Part shown: one piece after another, positions 18,040 through 27,565 of the stretch
How positions within the stretch are numbered: the first letter of the stretch is position 1
Layout: each line of letters opens with the position of its first letter
From: Sporosarcina sp. ACRSM
GTDB taxonomy: Bacteria > Bacillota > Bacilli > Bacillales_A > Planococcaceae
Length of the DNA stretch: 64,000 nucleotides
Assembly (NCBI RefSeq): GCF_022346545.1
Contig: NZ_JAKRNU010000005.1
Coordinates: 62,001-126,000, forward strand
Direction: 5' to 3'
The notes under the pieces: model-generated
Database searches by the model: none
The model's input: only the letters and a program-made list of their open reading frames with translations
Told to the model about the DNA's origin: nothing
Translations under genes and position numbers: made by a program

Positions 18040-19050
18040 TTATTCCAAATAACCAGTCAACACTTTCGCATACGGCGAATCCGCAGGGAGAATGATCATC
18101 GTGTCATCCCCGATCGTTTTCGTATAAGACTGCAGTGTGCGGTATAAGTTGTAAAACTGGGGATCTTTCGAGAAAGCATCGTTATAAATTTTAGCGGCTT
18201 CAGCTTCCCCTTCAGCGTGGATGACAGCCGCTTCTTTTTTCGCAAGTGCAAGCATTTCCTGTACTTCACGGTCGGTTTCAGCTTCAATTCGTTTCTTATC
18301 CGCATCCCCTTCGGATAAATACTTTTGTGCCGTCGATTCGCGTTCAGAAATCATTCGCGTGTAAATTGATTGTTCATTTTCCTCCGGCAAGTCGATGCGT
18401 TTCATCCGGACATCCACCACTTCGATGCCGTAATTCCCTTCAGTGAGAAATTCATTCACTCGCTCTGTTACACGATCATTTAAACTGCCTCGGGAAGAAT
18501 TTTCATCATTGACGATATCTACATAATCCAACTGACCGAGTTCTGTGCGGACCACCGAGTAAATGAACTCTTCCATTCTTGCTTCCGCGTTTACGATATT
18601 GCGGGCATTGGCGATCATTTTAGCGGGATCTGTTATTTTCCAGACCGCATAATTATCGATAATGATCCGTTTCTTATCTTTTGTATTGATCTCTTCTTCG
18701 GAAACGTTGTACGTCATCTGATTTTTCGGCAAAGTCGTGACGCTTTGGATGAACGGTATTTTCATATTGATGCCCGGCTCTTTGACGATCCGTTTAATCT
18801 CTCCAAATTGACGGACGACCCGATACTCGTCTTCTTTAACAATAAATAAGTTTGCGATTAAGATGATGGCGATTGCAAAAATAGCTGTTAAAATGACGGT
18901 CAGTTTCGCATATTTTTTGAACTCTAGCGGTTTTTTCGGACGATTAGGCGTGCCGGCTGTTTTCGGTTCTTTACTCCCTTTTTGTTTCGCACGTTGTTTT
19001 TCGATAAATTTCTCTTCCATACTTTTGAATGGGTTATTGTCGTTCGCCAT
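18040..19050 (-). CDS. hflC: HflC, FtsH protease modulator (SPFH)
   Basis: This is the second subunit of the HflK/HflC complex, which cages and restrains the membrane protease FtsH. It has 336 residues. A charged, lysine-rich N-terminus (1-46) leads into one membrane helix (about 48-70, LTVILTAIFAIAIILIANLFIV) and a band-7/SPFH domain (EDEYRVVRQFGEIKRIVKEPGIN), then a long alanine/glutamate coiled-coil (ERESTAQKYLSEGDADKKRIEAE). The start codon overlaps the hflK stop (TAATG), with GGAGG upstream. Confidence 0.92.
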   Translation of the reverse strand: MANDNNPFKSMEEKFIEKQRAKQKGSKEPKTAGTPNRPKKPLEFKKYAKLTVILTAIFAIAIILIANLFIVKEDEYRVVRQFGEIKRIVKEPGINMKIPFIQSVTTLPKNQMTYNVSEEEINTKDKKRIIIDNYAVWKITDPAKMIANARNIVNAEARMEEFIYSVVRTELGQLDYVDIVNDENSSRGSLNDRVTERVNEFLTEGNYGIEVVDVRMKRIDLPEENEQSIYTRMISERESTAQKYLSEGDADKKRIEAETDREVQEMLALAKKEAAVIHAEGEAEAAKIYNDAFSKDPQFYNLYRTLQSYTKTIGDDTMIILPADSPYAKVLTGYLE

Positions 19051-20018
19051 TAGTTCCCGCCTCCTTCTTTACTATTTTCTGCAGGGGGAGGGGTTTGGTT
19101 TTCCAGTTGTTGCAATGGCAAGTACTTCACGGTTTCCCCGTCATCGTTCATAATATAGATTTTCGCTTTCGGCAATACTTGCTCAAGCGTTTCAATGACC
19201 AGTCGTTGTCGCGTAATTTCTTTATTCTTCATGTATTCAGCATGCAAGTTGTTAAAGAGAGCAACATCTCCGCGCGCCTGTTCGATCCGGGCTGTTTTTT
19301 GCCCTGCTGCCCGAGATTTGATAGCGTCACGCTCCCCTTCCGCTTCGCTCATCTTCTGATTTTTATATTTCGCAGCTTCGTTGGTTTTGGTTTCTTTCGT
19401 TTCACGTGCGTCTGTTACCGCAGTGAAAGCTGCACGCACTTCAGCATTCGGCAATTCGACATCTTGCAATTTCACACCTTGGATAGCAATCCCGATATCA
19501 TATTTGTCGACGAGTGATGCAAGCAATTCGCGTGTCTGTGCTTCAATTTCCGCTTTTCCATCCGTCAAGGCCGAATCAATTTTCGAACTTCCAATGACTG
19601 AGCGAATGGATGCAGAAGTGGCATCTGTCAGAATTTCTTGTGGATCCCGGGCGTTGAATAAATATTTTTGTGGTTCGGTAATTTTCCACTGTACAACGAG
19701 ATCCGTGAGGACAATATATTCATCTCCCGTAATCATTTTTGTTTCCTTATCGAATGAAACCAATTCTCCCCCAGGATCCTGCTTGTAGCCAAATTGTAAA
19801 CTATAGGTTTCTTTAGAAAGTATCTCCACATGCTGGATCGGCCATGGTAATTTAAAATGTAATCCTGAATCCGTGACTGTCGTATCTGCCGTACCAAATG
19901 TAATGACAACAGCCTGTTCGGACTCATCGACTGTGTACCACGTCGTCAAGGCGATGACGACTAGCAACAAGCCGGCAATTATCATGCCGATCAGTACTGA
20001 AATTCGGCGTGTACTCAT
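19050..20018 (-). CDS. hflK: HflK, FtsH protease modulator (SPFH)
   Basis: This 322-residue protein has an N-terminal membrane helix (residues 7-29), a SPFH domain (VDESEQAVVITFGTADTTV ... GLHFKLPWPIQHV) and a coiled-coil (KYKNQKMSEAEGERDAIKSRA). The GLHFKLPWPI motif marks HflK against HflC. The glycine-rich N-terminal extension of proteobacterial HflK is absent. The gene is translationally coupled to hflC. B. subtilis has no hflKC at this locus, so it is an added two-gene unit between phoR and polA. Confidence 0.9.
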   Translation of the reverse strand: MSTRRISVLIGMIIAGLLLVVIALTTWYTVDESEQAVVITFGTADTTVTDSGLHFKLPWPIQHVEILSKETYSLQFGYKQDPGGELVSFDKETKMITGDEYIVLTDLVVQWKITEPQKYLFNARDPQEILTDATSASIRSVIGSSKIDSALTDGKAEIEAQTRELLASLVDKYDIGIAIQGVKLQDVELPNAEVRAAFTAVTDARETKETKTNEAAKYKNQKMSEAEGERDAIKSRAAGQKTARIEQARGDVALFNNLHAEYMKNKEITRQRLVIETLEQVLPKAKIYIMNDDGETVKYLPLQQLENQTPPPAENSKEGGGN

Positions 20019-20102
20019 AAAATAGCCCCTCCTCTTTATGTATCTTCTTGATTATACGGTTGAATTTCATGAAAGTTTCATAGCAATGAATAAAATCCAA
20101 AG

Positions 20103-20131
20103 GAAAAACGATCCAAAGCGCTGGATCGTTT
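20103..20131 (-). terminator. Terminator of phoPR
   Basis: AAACGATCCA and TGGATCGTTT pair around GCGCT, followed by TTCC. It overlaps the final codon of phoR. Confidence 0.75.
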
Positions 20132-21548
20132 ACGTTTGCTGTGAAAATGGAAGGCGGATGGTAAAGGTCGTACCAACTCCGATGGTACTTTTCACTTCGA
20201 CCGTCCCCCCATGTGCTTCAATCAAATGCTTCACAATGGCTAATCCTAAACCTGTCCCTCCGGAATCGCGGCTTCTGGCACGATCGACCCGATAAAACCT
20301 TTCGAACAACCGAGGCAATTCCGCTTGCTCGATGCCGATCCCTTGGTCCTGCACTTCAATCACAGCCTGCTCAGCAGTCTTCTTAGCCGTGATTGTCACT
20401 TTTGTCCCTTCTTTTGAATAAGTGATCGCATTGGATAAAAGATTAACCATCACTTGGATGAGGCGATCCGTATCCGCTTCGATGATCAGATAATCCGGAA
20501 TATTCACCATCAGCTCCATGTTCTTATGTTCCAACTTGCCAGAGACGATCTTTAAGGCATTTTCTATTGTTTCTTTTACATTGACCCGAACAAACTCGAG
20601 GGAAAACCCTTCCCTTTCGATTCCAGATAGTTCCAATAAGTCTGCAATGAGAAGATGGAGCCGATCACTTTCTTTTTGTATAATGACAAGAAACTCTTGT
20701 AAAATAGCCGGTTCATGCATCGCTCCATCCAGCAATGTTTCGGTAAAACCTTTGATGGACGTTACCGGTGTGCGCAATTCATGTGAAACATTGGCAACAA
20801 AATCTTTGCGCACTTCTTCAAGACGGACGAGCTCAGTTATATCATGCATAACAACCACGATTCCAAGCCAATTGCCATGGTGGCCGATAACCGGGGCACC
20901 ATAAACACCCATGTAAGAAAGTTGCCCGCCAACTTCAATGCGAACCTGTTTTTCAATGACCTGCTCCGTCATGAAGACATCCTCGATCAGATTTTCAATA
21001 TTTGTTGGCAAGCCAATCGATTTATATGTTTTGCCGTCTAGTTCTTCCTTTGAATAGCCAAATGTTTTCTCGAAAACACCGTTTACCAAATTGACAGTTC
21101 CTTCTCGACCGAACATCAATAAGCCGCTTCCCATACTTTCAACCAATGTTTTCAAACGCTCTTTTTCCATCACTCTTAACGTTGACATTTCTTGAAGATT
21201 GCTAGCAATCCTATTCAGCGCTGTGGCTAATTCGGTGTCATACTCATGCTTTTCCGTTTGTACTCTTACCAAATAATTGCCCTTTGCAATCTGCATGGCG
21301 ATATTCGTCACTTTATCAACTGGATGTGCATATTGCTGCATCATTTTAGATGCCACAATCATCGATAAGAAGAAAGCGATAATGAGCGTCACAAGAAGAA
21401 ATATCCAGTATTTTCTTTGAATTTCCAAATCAACCGTATCTGCAAACAATGAAAAAAACTGGCCAAGGACAATACCGAGACCAGTTAGTAGAACCGAAAC
21501 CAACACGGAACAAGCAATGACAAGACGGAAATAGAGGCCTTTCATCAC
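20130..21548 (-). CDS. phoR: Sensor histidine kinase PhoR (short sensor form)
   Basis: This is the phosphate-starvation kinase of the PhoPR pair, with 472 residues. TM1 is at about 8-31 and TM2 at 48-67, joined by a loop of only about 16 residues. HAMP (~68-122), PAS (~128-240), HisKA with His256 in FVANVSHELRTP, and a HATPase (RLIQVMVNLLSNAITYS, DQGIGI, GGTGLGLAI) follow. The extracytoplasmic PDC-type domain of B. subtilis PhoR is missing. The GTG start at 21548 has GAGGAG eight bases upstream and overlaps the phoP stop. Confidence 0.9.
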   Translation of the reverse strand: MMKGLYFRLVIACSVLVSVLLTGLGIVLGQFFSLFADTVDLEIQRKYWIFLLVTLIIAFFLSMIVASKMMQQYAHPVDKVTNIAMQIAKGNYLVRVQTEKHEYDTELATALNRIASNLQEMSTLRVMEKERLKTLVESMGSGLLMFGREGTVNLVNGVFEKTFGYSKEELDGKTYKSIGLPTNIENLIEDVFMTEQVIEKQVRIEVGGQLSYMGVYGAPVIGHHGNWLGIVVVMHDITELVRLEEVRKDFVANVSHELRTPVTSIKGFTETLLDGAMHEPAILQEFLVIIQKESDRLHLLIADLLELSGIEREGFSLEFVRVNVKETIENALKIVSGKLEHKNMELMVNIPDYLIIEADTDRLIQVMVNLLSNAITYSKEGTKVTITAKKTAEQAVIEVQDQGIGIEQAELPRLFERFYRVDRARSRDSGGTGLGLAIVKHLIEAHGGTVEVKSTIGVGTTFTIRLPFSQQT

Positions 21549-22258
21549 ATTTTCTGCTCCTCAAATTTATATCCGATTCCTCTCACTGTCTTGATAAAAA
21601 GAGGTTTCTTTGTATTCTCTTCAATTTTCTCACGCAAATGACTGACGTGTACATCCACGATTCGCGTATCGCCCGCAAAGTCATAATTCCAAACTGCGCT
21701 CAGCAACTGATCCCGCGAAAGGACACGATTTTTATTTTGCATAAAATACACGAGCAGTTCAAATTCTTTAGGTGTAAACTCAAGTTCCTCTTTGTTTAAA
21801 TAAGCAATATATTGTTCCGGATGGACGGTCAATGGTCCGGATTGCAAAAGTCCATTTTCCTCTTCCCGATCAATTCGATCACCGGTCCGCCTTAACACCG
21901 CTTTAACCCGGGCAACCACTTCCCTCGGACTGAATGGTTTCGTCATATAGTCATCCGCGCCAATCTCAAGTCCGAGTACCTTATCCAACTCGTCCCCTTT
22001 TGCGGTTAACATGATGATTGGTGTTTCAATGCCACGTTGTCTCAACGTTCTACATACGTCAATTCCATCCATTTTAGGAAGCATCAGATCAAGCAGAATC
22101 AGGTCTGGCTGTTCTGATTCCGTTTTATGTACAGCTTCTTCGCCATCCGCCGCAGAAATGGTTTCATACCGTTCCTGTTTCAAGTTGTATTCAAGCAATG
22201 TACGAATTGGCTGTTCATCATCCACAATCAATATTTTCTTAGTTGTCATATTCATCAC
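21545..22258 (-). CDS. phoP: Response regulator PhoP
   Basis: This is an OmpR-class regulator of 237 residues. The receiver domain has D13/D14 and the phosphorylated Asp57 (LILLDLMLPKMDG), T in MLTAKGD and K in DDYMTKPFSPRE. The C-terminal winged helix ends VRGIGYKFEE. It controls phosphate-starvation genes. Its position next to mdh matches B. subtilis mdh-phoP-phoR-polA. The start is the GTG at 22258 (GGGAG nine bases upstream), with an ATG one codon later as the alternative. Confidence 0.95.
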   Translation of the reverse strand: MMNMTTKKILIVDDEQPIRTLLEYNLKQERYETISAADGEEAVHKTESEQPDLILLDLMLPKMDGIDVCRTLRQRGIETPIIMLTAKGDELDKVLGLEIGADDYMTKPFSPREVVARVKAVLRRTGDRIDREEENGLLQSGPLTVHPEQYIAYLNKEELEFTPKEFELLVYFMQNKNRVLSRDQLLSAVWNYDFAGDTRIVDVHVSHLREKIEENTKKPLFIKTVRGIGYKFEEQKM

Positions 22259-22338
22259 GTGTCAACACTCCCTAGTCAAAAATACCTTGACGTAATTACG
22301 CCCCCGCTGCTCTGGACTTATATTCATTCTAAAGCAAG

Positions 22339-22815
22339 TTAAAAGTTTTCCATCGTTTGTGAAGTAAGCAATTCATTCACCTTAGGAGGAATGACGGTCA
22401 CCTGGCCGGTAATGACAATTTCCTCTTCTTCGTTCGTCGCTAGAACTGAAATATCAATACTATTTTCCGTTTGATCCACACGAACGATTTCAAATAGAAA
22501 ATCAATCGTCGAATAATGATAAACCGCTTTAGGGAATGTAAGTTGCTGAGCAACAATATGCGAACCTGGCCCTGGTAAATACTTTGAAACGGCAGATGTA
22601 ATAATACCTGTAAGCATAATCACGGGTACAACCGGCTTTTCATAAGCTGTTTGCAAAGCATAATCATGTTGGATATAGAGCGGATTACTATCATTTGTCA
22701 AGCCAAGGTATAATAACAGGTCTTTATCTTCAATTTTTTCTGTCAGCTTCAACTTTTCCCCGACAGAAATATCTCCAACTTTTCTTCCAAGGCGCCTTTT
22801 TTTCCCTAATATCAA
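22339..22815 (-). CDS. MaoC-like hotdog-fold protein
   Basis: The protein has 158 residues starting at the TTG at 22815, where AAGGGGGA lies upstream. The longer ATG frame from 22857 would absorb that RBS. The fold is hotdog/MaoC-like: VGDISVGEKLKLTEKIEDKDLLLYLGLTNDSNPLYI matches the R-hydratase region with D-x4-H replaced by D-S-N-P-L-Y-I..H. Such proteins hydrate enoyl-CoA or bind acyl groups. Whether this one is catalytic is uncertain. It stands alone between mdh and phoP. Confidence 0.8.
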   Translation of the reverse strand: MILGKKRRLGRKVGDISVGEKLKLTEKIEDKDLLLYLGLTNDSNPLYIQHDYALQTAYEKPVVPVIMLTGIITSAVSKYLPGPGSHIVAQQLTFPKAVYHYSTIDFLFEIVRVDQTENSIDISVLATNEEEEIVITGQVTVIPPKVNELLTSQTMENF

Positions 22816-22863
22816 CTTATTTCCCCCTTCGAATATAAGATAATTCAAGTTTATCAATTAATC

Positions 22864-22897
22864 GAAAAAAAATCGAGTAGCGAACGCTACCCGATTC
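22864..22897 (-). terminator. Terminator of the citZ-icd-mdh cluster
   Basis: ATCGGGTAGCG and CGCTACTCGAT pair tightly around TT and are followed by eight T residues on the minus strand, 12 bases past mdh. Confidence 0.9.
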
Positions 22898-22909
22898 ATT
22901 CATATATGA

Positions 22910-23848
22910 TTAGACAAGAACTTCCATAACAGCTTTGACAGAGTTAGCCGACTTTGCAAGGGCAGCTTTTTCTTCCTCTGTCAATTCGAGTTCAATCACT
23001 TTCTCGATGCCACCTGCTCCGAGAACAGTCGGGACACCAAGGTAAATGCCTTCCAAGCCGTATTCCCCTTCAAGGTAAGCAATGGAAGGAAGAACCCGCT
23101 TCTGATCTTTTAGAATGGCTTCAGCCATCTCTACGAGAGATGCTGCTGGAGCATAATAAGCAGAACCGTTCCCAAGGAGGTTCACGATCTCCGCTCCACC
23201 TTTACGTGTGCGGTCTACAATTTCTTCAAGTCTCTCAGGTGAGATTAACTTTTCCAACGGAATTCCACCGGCATAGGAATAGCGTACGAGTGGAACCATG
23301 TCGTCTCCATGTCCGCCTAGAACGAAACCTGTAACGTCTTTCACGGACAAGTTCAATTCTTGCGCAACAAATGTACGGAAACGAGCTGTATCCAAAACGC
23401 CTGATTGACCGATTACACGCTCTTTCGGCAATCCCGATTCTTTGTATACCGTGTATGTCATAGCATCTACTGGATTTGTCAATACGATGATGGTCGTATT
23501 TGGAGAATGTTTTACGATTTCACTTGTAACAGCTTTCATGACTTTTTGATTCGTTTGTACAAGGTCGTCACGGCTCATGCCCGGTTTACGTGCAATACCG
23601 GCCGTAATGATGACGATATCAGAGTCTTTTGTCTCTGCATAGTCTGAAGTACCGATAATATTGGCATCGAACCCTTGGACAGGTCCGGCTTCAAGCATAT
23701 CTAACGCTTTTCCTTTTGTCGGGTTTTCCATTTGCGGAATATCAACAAGGACTACATCACAAAGTTCTTTTTGTGCTAGAAGGAATGCAGTTGTTGCACC
23801 TGTGAAACCGGAACCGATGACGGACACTTTTTTACGTTTCATTGTCAT
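22910..23848 (-). CDS. mdh: Malate dehydrogenase
   Basis: This is the TCA cycle step from malate to oxaloacetate with NAD. It has 312 residues of the LDH-like MDH type found in Bacillales. The Rossmann turn [10 protein letters not shown] is near residue 12. The proton-relay histidine lies in GGHGDDMVP and the substrate arginines in [15 protein letters not shown] lies nine bases before the ATG. It is last in citZ-icd-mdh, with a strong hairpin before it. Confidence 0.97.
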   Translation of the reverse strand: MTMKRKKVSVIGSGFTGATTAFLLAQKELCDVVLVDIPQMENPTKGKALDMLEAGPVQGFDANIIGTSDYAETKDSDIVIITAGIARKPGMSRDDLVQTNQKVMKAVTSEIVKHSPNTTIIVLTNPVDAMTYTVYKESGLPKERVIGQSGVLDTARFRTFVAQELNLSVKDVTGFVLGGHGDDMVPLVRYSYAGGIPLEKLISPERLEEIVDRTRKGGAEIVNLLGNGSAYYAPAASLVEMAEAILKDQKRVLPSIAYLEGEYGLEGIYLGVPTVLGAGGIEKVIELELTEEEKAALAKSANSVKAVMEVLV

Positions 23849-23875
23849 GCGAAAACTCTCCTTTTTTTCAAATGT

Positions 23876-23901
23876 ACGGAGGGGGACTGGTCCCCCTCCG
23901 T
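23876..23901 (-). other. Strong hairpin between icd and mdh
   Basis: ACGGAGGGGGAC and GTCCCCCTCCGT form a 12-bp, GC-rich, almost perfect palindrome 27 bases upstream of mdh. No T run follows, so it looks like an mRNA stabiliser or processing block and not a terminator. Confidence 0.6.
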
Positions 23902-23948
23902 TCTCATTTTTACTATTTATCCAAGATATTCAGAATCCCTTATTGGAA

Positions 23949-25217
23949 TTATAGGTTTTTAATCAGTTCATCTGCAAATTCAGATGTCTTCACTTCAGTA
24001 GCGCCATCCATCAAGCGAGCGAAGTCATATGTGACCACTTTTGAAGCAATCGTTTTTTCGATTGAAGCAGTGATCATTTTCGCAGCTTCGTTCCAGCCAA
24101 GGTGTTCAAGCATTAGAACGCCTGAAAGAAGTACTGAAGATGGGTTCACTTTATCAAGACCCGCATATTTCGGTGCTGTACCATGTGTTGCTTCAAAAAT
24201 CGCATGACCTGAATCATAGTTGATGTTCGCACCAGGAGCGATACCGATTCCGCCCACTTGTGCTGCAAGTGCGTCAGAAATATAGTCTCCGTTCAAGTTC
24301 ATCGTTGCAACAACGTCGAATTCTTTCGGACGTGTCAAGATTTGTTGTAGGAAGATGTCCGCAATCGCATCTTTTACGATGATTTTGCCAGCTGCTTCAG
24401 CATCTGCTTGTGCTTTGTTTGCAGCTTCTGTTCCTTCAGCTTCTTTGATCGCGTCGTATTGGTTCCAAGTGAACACTTTATCACCGAATTCTTGTTCTGC
24501 CACTTCATAGCCCCAGTTTTTAAATGAACCTTCTGTGAACTTCATGATGTTCCCTTTATGAACAAGTGTTAATGACTTACGACCTTCTTTGATGATGTAG
24601 TTAAGTGCACCGCGTACTAGACGTTTCGTTCCTTCTTCTGAAACTGGTTTGATCCCGATACCAGAAGTTTCTGGGAAACGAATCTTGTCCACGCCCATTT
24701 CATCTTGTAGGAAAGTAATTAGTTTTTTCGCTTCGTCAGTACCTTTTTGATACTCGATACCTGCGTAAATATCTTCTGTGTTTTCACGGAAAATAACCAT
24801 ATCACAGTCTTCCGGACGTTTAACAGGAGAAGGTACGCCTTCAAAATAACGAACCGGACGAAGACAAGTATAGAGATCCAATTCTTGGCGTAGCGCTACG
24901 TTCAATGAACGGAAACCGCCTCCGATTGGCGTTGTTAGAGGGCCTTTGATCGCGATTAGGTATTCTTCAATCACGTCAAGCGTTTCTTGTGGAAGCCATT
25001 CGCCTGTTTCATTGAATGCTTTCTCACCCGCAAGGACTTCTTTCCAAATAAGTTTTTTCTGTCCAGCGTATGCTTTCTCAACAGCCGCTTCAAGTACGCG
25101 CGATGCAGCGTTCCAAATGTCAGGACCTGTCCCATCTCCGATAATGAAAGGGATTGTTGCGTGATCAGGAACATTCAAAACACCATTTGTTACTGTAATT
25201 TTACCACCGTTAGTCAT
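23949..25217 (-). CDS. icd: Isocitrate dehydrogenase (NADP)
   Basis: The enzyme oxidatively decarboxylates isocitrate to 2-oxoglutarate. It has 422 residues, as in other Bacillales. The segment ending [19 protein letters not shown] holds the phosphorylatable serine and substrate-binding arginines. [21 protein letters not shown] is the nucleotide and metal site. GGAGG precedes the ATG. It lies 66 bases after citZ. Confidence 0.97.
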   Translation of the reverse strand: MTNGGKITVTNGVLNVPDHATIPFIIGDGTGPDIWNAASRVLEAAVEKAYAGQKKLIWKEVLAGEKAFNETGEWLPQETLDVIEEYLIAIKGPLTTPIGGGFRSLNVALRQELDLYTCLRPVRYFEGVPSPVKRPEDCDMVIFRENTEDIYAGIEYQKGTDEAKKLITFLQDEMGVDKIRFPETSGIGIKPVSEEGTKRLVRGALNYIIKEGRKSLTLVHKGNIMKFTEGSFKNWGYEVAEQEFGDKVFTWNQYDAIKEAEGTEAANKAQADAEAAGKIIVKDAIADIFLQQILTRPKEFDVVATMNLNGDYISDALAAQVGGIGIAPGANINYDSGHAIFEATHGTAPKYAGLDKVNPSSVLLSGVLMLEHLGWNEAAKMITASIEKTIASKVVTYDFARLMDGATEVKTSEFADELIKNL

Positions 25218-25283
25218 AATTCATTTCCTCCTAATTTCAAGATGCTAGGGCTGGCACTTGTTGAGGCCGCTCCATTTCTATTT

Positions 25284-26399
25284 TTATCGATCGCCGATTG
25301 CTACGTACTTTTGCATGCCCGGTCCATTATAATCCGCACGCGGACGAATTAAGCGGTTGTTTGCATATTGTTCAAGGATATGTGCAATCCAACCGGATAC
25401 GCGGGACACTGCAAAAATTGGTGTGAATAAATCGTGATCGATTCCAAGTGAATGGTACACGGAAGCCGAATAAAAATCAACATTCGGCGGCAAATTCTTT
25501 TCGCCTGTAACGATTTCTTCAATTTTTAAAGACATATTGTAATACTGCTCTTCTCCGCGAAGTGCTGTCAATTTTTTGGACATTTCACGCAGATGTTTTG
25601 CACGAGGATCGCCTTTGCGATAGACGCGGTGACCGAACCCCATGATTTTTTCTTTGTTGTCAAGTTTTTCGCGAATATACGTTTCCACATTTTCTTCTGA
25701 TCCGATTTCTGTTAGCATTTTCATAACTTGCTCATTCGCACCGCCATGCAATGGGCCTTTCAATGCGCCGATCGCAGCCGTAACGCCAGAGTACATATCG
25801 GAAAGTGTTGCCACACATACACGAGCTGTAAAGGTAGAAGCATTCAACTCATGGTCTGCGTGTAGGACAAGCGCCTTATCGAACGCTTCGATGGCAATCG
25901 CTTCCGGCTCTTTGCCAGATAACATGTACAAGAAGTTTTCAGCGTAGCCATAGTCCGATTTTGGAGCGATTGGCTCAAGCCCTTTACGGATACGTGCAAA
26001 CGCAGTAACAATTGTAGCGATTTGCGCTTGTAGTTTAATCGCTTTTGCGTAATTTGCTTCATCGGACATATCTTCCGCTTTGTCATCGTATAATCCGAGT
26101 AGAGAAATAGCCGTGCGAAGCGCAGCCATTGGGTGAACTTCCCCAATTGGGTATGTTGTAAAATGGTTCAGGACTTCCTGAGGAACAGACATATTGTTTG
26201 CAAGCTGTTGTTTCAATTCGTTGAGCTCTGCCGTTTTTGGTAGGCGTTGATGCCATAGAAGATAGATAACTTCTTCAAAACTCGCGTTTTCTGCTAGATC
26301 GTCAATGTCATAGCCGACGTATGTAAGTGTGTCATCAATAATTGAACTGATGGCGGACTGTGTCGCTACAACTCCCTCCAACCCTTTTGTTGTGGTCAT
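25284..26399 (-). CDS. citZ: Citrate synthase
   Basis: The enzyme condenses acetyl-CoA and oxaloacetate, the TCA entry step. Its 371 residues are of the short, Gram-positive type II-like form. Catalytic residues lie in HADHELNASTFTARV, GPLHGGANEQVM and GFGHRVYRKGDPRA; the aspartate is in PPNVDFYSASVYHSLG. It is the first gene of citZ-icd-mdh, with a sigma-A promoter and a catabolite-repression (cre) site upstream. Confidence 0.97.
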   Translation of the reverse strand: MTTTKGLEGVVATQSAISSIIDDTLTYVGYDIDDLAENASFEEVIYLLWHQRLPKTAELNELKQQLANNMSVPQEVLNHFTTYPIGEVHPMAALRTAISLLGLYDDKAEDMSDEANYAKAIKLQAQIATIVTAFARIRKGLEPIAPKSDYGYAENFLYMLSGKEPEAIAIEAFDKALVLHADHELNASTFTARVCVATLSDMYSGVTAAIGALKGPLHGGANEQVMKMLTEIGSEENVETYIREKLDNKEKIMGFGHRVYRKGDPRAKHLREMSKKLTALRGEEQYYNMSLKIEEIVTGEKNLPPNVDFYSASVYHSLGIDHDLFTPIFAVSRVSGWIAHILEQYANNRLIRPRADYNGPGMQKYVAIGDR

Positions 26400-26490
26400 A
26401 TAAATCGCTCCTTCTGTTCAATGTAGCTATTCTGTTCTTTGGAAAGAAAAAAATAGCTACTCTTTAATAATGATACTAAAGCAAAACAAC

Positions 26491-26504
26491 TAAAAACGCT
26501 TACA
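26491..26504 (-). promoter_or_regulatory. cre site (CcpA) at citZ
   Basis: TGTAAGCGTTTTTA on the minus strand fits the cre consensus TGWAANCGNTNWCA with one mismatch. It begins seven bases after the -10 element, so bound CcpA would block initiation of citZ. Confidence 0.7.
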
Positions 26505-26510
26505 AATAGT

Positions 26511-26539
26511 ATTATAAGCAATTTTGTCACCTTTGTGAA
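26511..26539 (-). promoter_or_regulatory. Sigma-A promoter of citZ
   Basis: TTCACA (26534-26539) and TATAAT (26511-26516) are 17 bases apart on the minus strand. The leader to citZ is about 105 bases. Confidence 0.78.
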
Positions 26540-26587
26540 TGGAAACGCTTGTTTTTGTTTTCAGTACTATAAAAAAAGAGGTGGAAA

Positions 26588-27565
26588 ATGACTGTTTTCA
26601 ACAGTAAACATCAGGGTTTGCAACGACTGATTATAAAATGGCTTCCTGCTATTTTAATATTGGCCGTCTTATTTTTCGTGCCCCCGGTTGCTATTGCGGT
26701 CATTGTCGCCTACTTCACCGCTCCGATTTTACAGGCGATCCGATCTATCGTGAAATTGCCACTGACGCTTGCGACACTTATCGTCATGTGCCTGATCTTT
26801 TTACTAGTCGGTGCTTTTACTTTTATGGCTTTACACGGATTACTCGATACGCTTCCTGCCGTTGAACGACAAATTTCTCCTTTTACAGGAAACACTGATA
26901 TCATCGCTAAAACCTTTACTTTTTTGGAAAATAATATCGTTCAATACGGACATGCGTTGTTGGAATATACGGTCACAAAAATCAGCGCTTTTTTTCAACA
27001 AATGTTTAGCTTATTCATCTTCCTTGTCGCCTATTTCTTTGCATTAAGGGAATCGGGTAAAAACCGTTTCTGGTTTCTTATCTATTTTCCAAAGGTGATC
27101 CGGACATCCACAAAGGATATGATTACCAAGAGCAGTATGTTGATTGGCACATTCTTATCTGTGGAGTTCAGATTGTTTTTACTAACATTTTTAGTTCTGA
27201 CAGTCGGTTTTTTCTTTCTGCGATTTGAGTCACCAATAGGCACCGCTTTTCTTATCTCACTGGCAGACAGTCTTCCGCTTCTCGGGATAGGTATCTTTCT
27301 ATTACCAATGTCTGCATTTTTCCTTTATACCGGAAACAAACTCATCGGAATTTCATTGATTTTTCTTTATTTTTTCACTATGACAACCCGGCAAATGGCG
27401 GAATCGTATATGTGGGCCTCCACATTCCAAGTGAAACCGATACATGCATTTTATATCACGGTATGTTCGTTCTACCTGTTCGGAATACCCGGTATCCTTC
27501 TGACGCCATTTCTACTGTTTGCCGCAATAAAAGTGAGAAGGCATTCGATGTTCACATCATCATAA
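26588..27565 (+). CDS. ytvI: AI-2E family transporter YtvI
   Basis: This is a 325-residue membrane protein with about seven hydrophobic segments and the AI-2E exporter layout: two N-terminal helices, a soluble loop (about 90-130) and C-terminal helices with SLADSLPLLGIGIFLLP. YtvI family members are found in endospore formers, and the substrate is unknown. It is divergent from citZ, as in B. subtilis. Its 3' end overlaps convergent fxsA by 14 bases. Confidence 0.85.
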   Translation: MTVFNSKHQGLQRLIIKWLPAILILAVLFFVPPVAIAVIVAYFTAPILQAIRSIVKLPLTLATLIVMCLIFLLVGAFTFMALHGLLDTLPAVERQISPFTGNTDIIAKTFTFLENNIVQYGHALLEYTVTKISAFFQQMFSLFIFLVAYFFALRESGKNRFWFLIYFPKVIRTSTKDMITKSSMLIGTFLSVEFRLFLLTFLVLTVGFFFLRFESPIGTAFLISLADSLPLLGIGIFLLPMSAFFLYTGNKLIGISLIFLYFFTMTTRQMAESYMWASTFQVKPIHAFYITVCSFYLFGIPGILLTPFLLFAAIKVRRHSMFTSS

